DNA of 9,949 nt from positions 1-9,949 of the forward strand of contig BQMV01000251.1 in assembly GCA_022181005.1 (NCBI GenBank). The letters run 5' to 3'. The translations under genes and the position numbers were made by a program. The stretch is from Anaerolineaceae bacterium. GTDB taxonomy: Bacteria; Chloroflexota; Anaerolineae; Anaerolineales; Villigracilaceae. How positions within the stretch are numbered: the stretch's first letter is position 1; every line of letters begins with the position of its first letter. Below, piece by piece: positions 7,353 through 9,949 of the stretch. The notes beneath the pieces are model-generated. The model was given only the letters and a program-made list of their open reading frames with translations. It was not told the origin of the DNA and searched no databases.

Positions 7353-7376
7353 TAACGACGGCGTCTGCCGTCGTTA
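7353..7376 (-). terminator. Hairpin terminator between convergent genes
   Basis: The arms at 7353-7362 (TAACGACGGC) and 7367-7376 are perfect 10-bp complements around a 4-nt loop. On the minus strand the stem is followed by TTATTCTTTT, so it best serves the DUF1684 gene. On the plus strand the T-tract is poor, but it may also help end the sigma/anti-sigma transcript. The rest of the 100-nt gap (7281-7380) shows nothing. Confidence 0.65.
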
Positions 7377-7380
7377 CGAT

Positions 7381-7887
7381 TTATGAATGGAACAGCTTCT
7401 CTCCTGCACGGATCGGAACTTTCAACCGATTCTCCACCGGCGTAATTGGGCAGGACCATCTCTCATTGTACGCGCAATAAGGGTTATAAGCGGCGTTAAA
7501 GTCAATTAGAAAACGATTGCCCGGCAACGCCTCAGGCTCAAGGTAACGCCCGGCGGGATACGTCTCCGTCTCTGCCAGCGCATCAATAAACGGCAGGAAG
7601 AAGCCGTAATCCGCTTGATAGATCGTCAACTCTGCGTTTTGTCCATCCGCTTGAAACTTGAAGCGCCCAAAGCGCACATATTCCTGCGCGCCGCCCGTGG
7701 AGGTTTGCATCGTTATCGTTTGCCGATTCTCGAACGGTTCGACTTGCACTTCGAGCCGCAATGAATCGTTCTCAGGAAAATAATACAAGCCTTTGAAATC
7801 GCGTCTCTGCTCAGGGGTCAGCGGGCTTTGCGGGTCATGCGCAAAATACTCATCTTTCTCTTTACGAAATTCATCCAATTCAGTCAT
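7381..7887 (-). CDS. DUF1684 domain protein
   Basis: The protein has 168 residues, no signal peptide and no membrane segment. The C-terminal half carries the DUF1684 signature: GRYLEPEAL (113-121), DFNAAYNPYCAYN (129-141), SCP (145-147) and 'ENRLKVPIRAGEK' (152-164). An earlier 'GRFKFQADGQNAELTIYQADYGFFLPFIDA' stretch forms the predicted beta core. Two cysteines (138 and 146) sit in the conserved motif region. The family is widespread and its biochemical function is not established, so no activity is assigned. The start is supported by GGAG about 8 nt before the ATG on the minus strand. It is the only minus-strand gene here, converging on the sigma pair and diverging from the receiver gene. 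Confidence 0.88.
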   Translation of the reverse strand: MTELDEFRKEKDEYFAHDPQSPLTPEQRRDFKGLYYFPENDSLRLEVQVEPFENRQTITMQTSTGGAQEYVRFGRFKFQADGQNAELTIYQADYGFFLPFIDALAETETYPAGRYLEPEALPGNRFLIDFNAAYNPYCAYNERWSCPITPVENRLKVPIRAGEKLFHS

Positions 7888-7947
7888 TTTACTTTCTCCA
7901 AGTGTAATTCCTAGAACATCGCAGCGGCGAGAATCTTACAAACCAAC

Positions 7948-7990
7948 AACGTAAATTTCACCGCGCGCTTCATGCGACGGCATTTACGTT
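7948..7990. repeat. Inverted repeat in the divergent DUF1684 / receiver-gene spacer
   Basis: AACGTAAAT (7948-7956) and ATTTACGTT (7982-7990) are perfect 9-bp inverted arms 25 nt apart. They lie within the 161-nt divergent gap, with the right arm 21 nt upstream of the receiver-gene -35. They could be paired operator half-sites or a cruciform. The exact symmetry is clear, but any function is inference. Confidence 0.45.
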
Positions 7991-8011
7991 ATACAACGGC
8001 TTGCAGCCCTC

Positions 8012-8040
8012 TTGCATATTCCATTTTCCTGTGCTATCGT
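8012..8040 (+). promoter_or_regulatory. Promoter of the receiver-domain gene, predicted leaderless
   Basis: TTGCAT (8012-8017) and TATCGT (8035-8040) are spaced by 17 nt. TG at 8032-8033 makes the -10 extended. The -10 ends 8 nt before the ATG at 8049, so transcription should begin at the start codon. The bases before the ATG (cctcac) have no Shine-Dalgarno. Confidence 0.6.
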
Positions 8041-8048
8041 TGCCTCAC

Positions 8049-8420
8049 ATGACTGAAAAGACTATTCTGATTATCGAAGACGAACCGGACGCCGCCGAAT
8101 TGTTCGCCGAGATGATGCGCGTCAGCGGCTTCAACGTGCTCAAGATCACCAGCAGCGCGTCCGCCTTCGCCATGCTCGCCGACAAACAACCCGATCTAGT
8201 CGTCCTCGACATCATGATGCCAGACGTCTCAGGGTTGGAAGTATTGCAATATATGCGCAGCGACCCAACGCTGGAACGCACTCCGGTTGTGATCGTATCC
8301 GCCAAAAGTTCCCCCGCCGACATCAAAGTCGGCTTGGACGCCGGCGCAACCGCTTATCTTGTAAAACCGGTTGGGTTTCTCGAACTGAAAGACGCGGTCC
8401 GCCGCGCCTTAGGCGAATAA
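8049..8420 (+). CDS. Stand-alone response-regulator receiver (REC) protein
   Basis: The protein has 123 residues and is a single REC domain with no output domain. The acidic pair E10/D11, phospho-acceptor D54 (VVLDIMMPD), S84 (VSAKS) and K106 (LVKP) are all present, so it should be phosphorylatable. A longer reading from an upstream ATG at 8001 would add 16 residues, but that would place the predicted promoter inside the coding sequence, and the REC domain starts right after residue 3 of the shorter form. Single-domain receivers act by protein contact or in phosphorelays. No histidine kinase lies nearby. Its stop abuts the thpR start with no gap, so the two are likely co-transcribed and translationally coupled. 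Confidence 0.93.
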   Translation: MTEKTILIIEDEPDAAELFAEMMRVSGFNVLKITSSASAFAMLADKQPDLVVLDIMMPDVSGLEVLQYMRSDPTLERTPVVIVSAKSSPADIKVGLDAGATAYLVKPVGFLELKDAVRRALGE

Positions 8421-8999
8421 GTGAGTCTCTTGCGCGCCTTCATCGCCATTGAAATCTCTCCCAAAATTCAACAAGCGATTCATCAAGCAACCTCGCCCCT
8501 TTGCGCCGAATTAGGAGCGAGCGTTCGCTGGACTGCGCCTGAAAACATTCACTTGACCTTGAAATTTCTCGGCGACATCTCGCCCGCGCAAGCGAACGCG
8601 CTAACCGCAATGCTCCGCTCTCAGGCGGACGCCGTCCCCGCGTTCGAAATTCACACGGGCAGTCTCGGCGCATTTCCCGACGCGAAGCGGGCTCGCATCT
8701 TGTGGATCGGAATCCGAGCCCCGGCAGAATTGGACGCGCTATTTCGCGGAATCGACGCCGCTTGCATCCGCCTCGGATTCGAATCTGAGAAGCGTGGGTT
8801 ATCTCCGCACCTGACGATCGCGCGCGTGAGGCAGGATACGTCCGCGTCTGACGCGCAACGAATCCGCCGCGCGCTCGAAGCCGCGAAGGTTGACTCGCTT
8901 GGCGCTGTGCGGGTAGACTCGGTGCATCTATTCAAAAGCGACTTGAAACGCGACGGCGCGGTGTATACCAAACTTTTTTCCGCGCCGTTAAAATCGTAG
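8421..8999 (+). CDS. thpR: RNA 2',3'-cyclic phosphodiesterase (2'-5' RNA ligase family) ThpR
   Basis: The protein has 192 residues and starts at GTG directly after the TAA of the receiver gene. It belongs to the 2H phosphoesterase superfamily. The two catalytic H-x-T-x motifs are HLTL (44-47) and HLTI (130-133), and the N-terminal RAFIAIEI strand and 'LKFLGDIS' are typical of ThpR/LigT. Family members hydrolyse RNA 2',3'-cyclic phosphates and can join tRNA half-molecules with a 2'-5' bond in vitro. The length is usual. Its stop codon lies inside a perfect 26-nt palindrome. Confidence 0.93.
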   Translation: MSLLRAFIAIEISPKIQQAIHQATSPLCAELGASVRWTAPENIHLTLKFLGDISPAQANALTAMLRSQADAVPAFEIHTGSLGAFPDAKRARILWIGIRAPAELDALFRGIDAACIRLGFESEKRGLSPHLTIARVRQDTSASDAQRIRRALEAAKVDSLGAVRVDSVHLFKSDLKRDGAVYTKLFSAPLKS

Positions 9000-9021
9000 C
9001 GCCGACTTAAGTCGGCGCTAC
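8996..9021. repeat. Perfect 26-nt palindrome across the thpR stop codon (REP-like or terminator hairpin)
   Basis: The half-site GTAGCGCCGACTT (8996-9008) is followed immediately by its exact complement (9009-9021). The thpR TAG occupies 8997-8999. There is no T-run afterwards, so it is not a classical intrinsic terminator. A mobile REP/MITE-like repeat or an mRNA 3'-end stabiliser is plausible. It ends 5 nt before the rsfS Shine-Dalgarno. Confidence 0.8.
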
Positions 9022-9026
9022 TCACT

Positions 9027-9033
9027 GAGGTGA
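9027..9033 (+). promoter_or_regulatory. Shine-Dalgarno that defines the rsfS CTG start
   Basis: GAGGTGA is a seven-base match to the complement of the 16S rRNA 3' end. The GAGG core ends 6 nt before CTG at 9037, which is normal spacing. It is the main evidence for the unusual start. Confidence 0.65.
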
Positions 9034-9036
9034 AAT

Positions 9037-9381
9037 CTGAACGCACTCGAACTTGCACACCAAATCGTTGACGCCCTGGAGGACAAAAAGGGCGAAGACA
9101 TCCTGCTGCTCGACATCAAAGATGTCGCGTCATTCACAGATTATTTTGTCATCTGCAACGGCACCAGCGACCGCATGTTGGACGCGCTCGCCAAAAGCGT
9201 GCTGGAGGCGACAAAAAAGGATCATAAAAAGAAAGGGCGCGTGGAGGGCAAGTCGCAGGAAGGCTGGCTGGTGATGGACTTCGGCGACGTGGTCGTGCAT
9301 CTCTTCTCGCCCGACCAGCGCGAGTATTACGACCTCGAAGAATTGTGGAGCGATGGGAAAGTGCTGTTGAAGGTGCAGTAA
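9037..9381 (+). CDS. rsfS: Ribosomal silencing factor RsfS, apparent CTG start
   Basis: The protein has 114 residues if it starts at CTG 9037 (MNALELAHQIVDALEDKKGE...). RsfS binds ribosomal protein uL14 and blocks joining of the 30S and 50S subunits, lowering translation when nutrients are scarce. Family hallmarks are DIKDVASFTDYFVICNGTS (about 27-45), 'EGKSQEGWLVMDFGDVVVHLF' and 'REYYDLEELWSDG' near the end. In this frame the first ATG is at 9175, after the conserved core has begun, so starting there would delete about 46 residues. A TGA at 9031-9033 blocks extension upstream. No ATG, GTG or TTG exists between the TGA and 9175, leaving CTG at 9037 behind a strong ribosome-binding site. A sequencing error turning ATG into CTG is the main alternative. 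Confidence 0.88.
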   Translation: MNALELAHQIVDALEDKKGEDILLLDIKDVASFTDYFVICNGTSDRMLDALAKSVLEATKKDHKKKGRVEGKSQEGWLVMDFGDVVVHLFSPDQREYYDLEELWSDGKVLLKVQ

Positions 9382-9388
9382 AGACGCC

Positions 9389-9949
9389 ATGAAGCGCCAC
9401 CGCACCGCCGTTTTTCAGGCATTATTCGTTGTCTTCCTCTGGGCGACTTCCTGGGTCTTTATCAAGATCGGGTTGGAGGATATGCCGCCGGTGATATTCG
9501 CAGGATTGCGATATTTCATCGCCTTCCTTCTTCTCGCAATCGCTCTATTCTACAACGAAGCAAAGTATGAGATTAAGCGCCTGTCCGTCAAAACCTGGCT
9601 GAGGCTGGCGCTGCTCGGAACGCTGCTCTACGCAGTTACGCAAGGGGCGGTCTTCATTTCACTTGCTCATCTATCCGCAGTGACGACCAACCTCGTGATG
9701 AGTTTCAGCGCGACCGGCGTAGCGGCGTTGAGCGTCTTCTGGCTGGCAGAAAAGCCGACCTGGTTGCAATGGAGCGGAATCTTATTGGCAGTGATCGGCG
9801 CGCTGATCTATTTTCTTCCGATCGCCATACCGCAAAGCCAACTATTTGGCTTGAGCGCCGCTCTCGTCGGCGTAGCGGCAAACGTAATCTCTTCCGTACT
9901 TGGCAGGGAGATTAACCGCGCTGAGGCGCATCACCAGCTGGTTGAGACG
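9389..9949 (+). CDS. EamA/DMT-family drug/metabolite transporter, 3'-truncated
   Basis: The frame is open from ATG 9389 to the right edge, giving 187 codons. The start MKRHRTAVFQALFVVFLWATSWVFIKIGLEDMPPVIFAGLRY is typical of the first EamA repeat (helix, LWATSW, Gly-rich loop, FAGLRY). Further helices include LALLGTLLYAVTQGAVFISL, the helix after TTNLVMSFSATGVAALSVFWL with following 'EKPTWLQWSGILLAVIGALIYFLP', and the start of the second repeat at LFGLSAALVGVAANVISSVLGR. About five to six of the usual ten helices are visible. It is an inner-membrane exporter of metabolites, amino acids or drugs; the substrate cannot be told. It starts 7 nt after the rsfS stop, suggesting one operon, though the functions are unrelated. 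Confidence 0.9.
   Translation, partial: MKRHRTAVFQALFVVFLWATSWVFIKIGLEDMPPVIFAGLRYFIAFLLLAIALFYNEAKYEIKRLSVKTWLRLALLGTLLYAVTQGAVFISLAHLSAVTTNLVMSFSATGVAALSVFWLAEKPTWLQWSGILLAVIGALIYFLPIAIPQSQLFGLSAALVGVAANVISSVLGREINRAEAHHQLVET

Noticed and set aside
8001..8048. A longer start for the receiver gene at ATG 8001.
   Set aside because: It would put a well-formed promoter (TTGCAT, 17 nt, TATCGT) inside the coding region and add residues unlike any REC domain.
9031..9033. In-frame TGA upstream of rsfS as a selenocysteine codon, given that selB is present.
   Set aside because: The codons upstream of it come from the palindrome and thpR end and do not extend the RsfS family; a stop before a CTG start explains it better.
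9030..9071. GTG at 9030 as the start of the gene after thpR.
   Set aside because: This frame ends after 13 codons and is not the RsfS frame.
1..9949. A defence island, prophage, CRISPR array or insertion sequence.
   Set aside because: No direct-repeat array, transposase, integrase, phage or defence-type gene is visible; the genes are housekeeping types with uniform composition.

Overview
This window carries about ten protein genes on the plus strand, one on the minus strand and one tRNA, packed with short gaps. GC content is moderate and there are no mobile elements, CRISPR arrays or phage genes. The gene set (degenerate complex I-like membrane subunit, SelB with an REMT-type switch, SRAP, LysM-M23 peptidase, DUF1684, short ECF sigma with a zinc-finger partner) and the codon usage suggest a chromosomal segment of a Chloroflexota bacterium, probably Anaerolineae. 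That assignment is an inference from impression, not a search. No stretch longer than about 160 bases lacks a gene, so this is an ordinary housekeeping region, not an accessory island.

Layout. 1-1010 is the 3' part of a NuoM/NuoN/Mrp-type membrane subunit whose usual proton-channel lysines appear to be missing. 1045-2241 is a long coiled-coil protein of unknown role. 2323-4215 is selB (selenocysteine elongation factor), whose Shine-Dalgarno lies in the 3' arm of a 14-bp hairpin, followed 2 nt later by an SRAP/HMCES-type abasic-site protein (4218-4889). 4977-6095 is a membrane-anchored LysM-M23 cell-envelope peptidase. 6165-6238 is tRNA-Val(CAC) with its own sigma70-type promoter and a strong intrinsic terminator. 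6313-7280 is an ECF sigma factor and a soluble HxxxCxxC zinc-finger protein that looks like its anti-sigma partner. A DUF1684 gene (7381-7887, minus) converges on that pair and shares a hairpin terminator region with it. It diverges from a stand-alone receiver-domain protein (8049-8420), which abuts thpR (RNA 2',3'-cyclic phosphodiesterase, 8421-8999). A perfect 26-nt palindrome covers the thpR stop codon. Next come rsfS (ribosomal silencing factor, 9037-9381), which seems to start at CTG, and the 5' part of an EamA-type transporter running off the window.

The most interesting signals concern gene starts. Three genes (4977, 6313, 8049) have a TG-extended -10 element ending 8-9 nt before the ATG and no Shine-Dalgarno, which predicts leaderless mRNAs. 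rsfS has no ATG/GTG/TTG in the right place but has a CTG behind a seven-base match to the Shine-Dalgarno consensus. selB has its Shine-Dalgarno in a predicted hairpin. I found no convincing new multi-gene system. Functionally the genes cover respiration, selenoprotein translation, DNA damage tolerance, envelope remodelling, stress regulation, RNA processing and ribosome hibernation.
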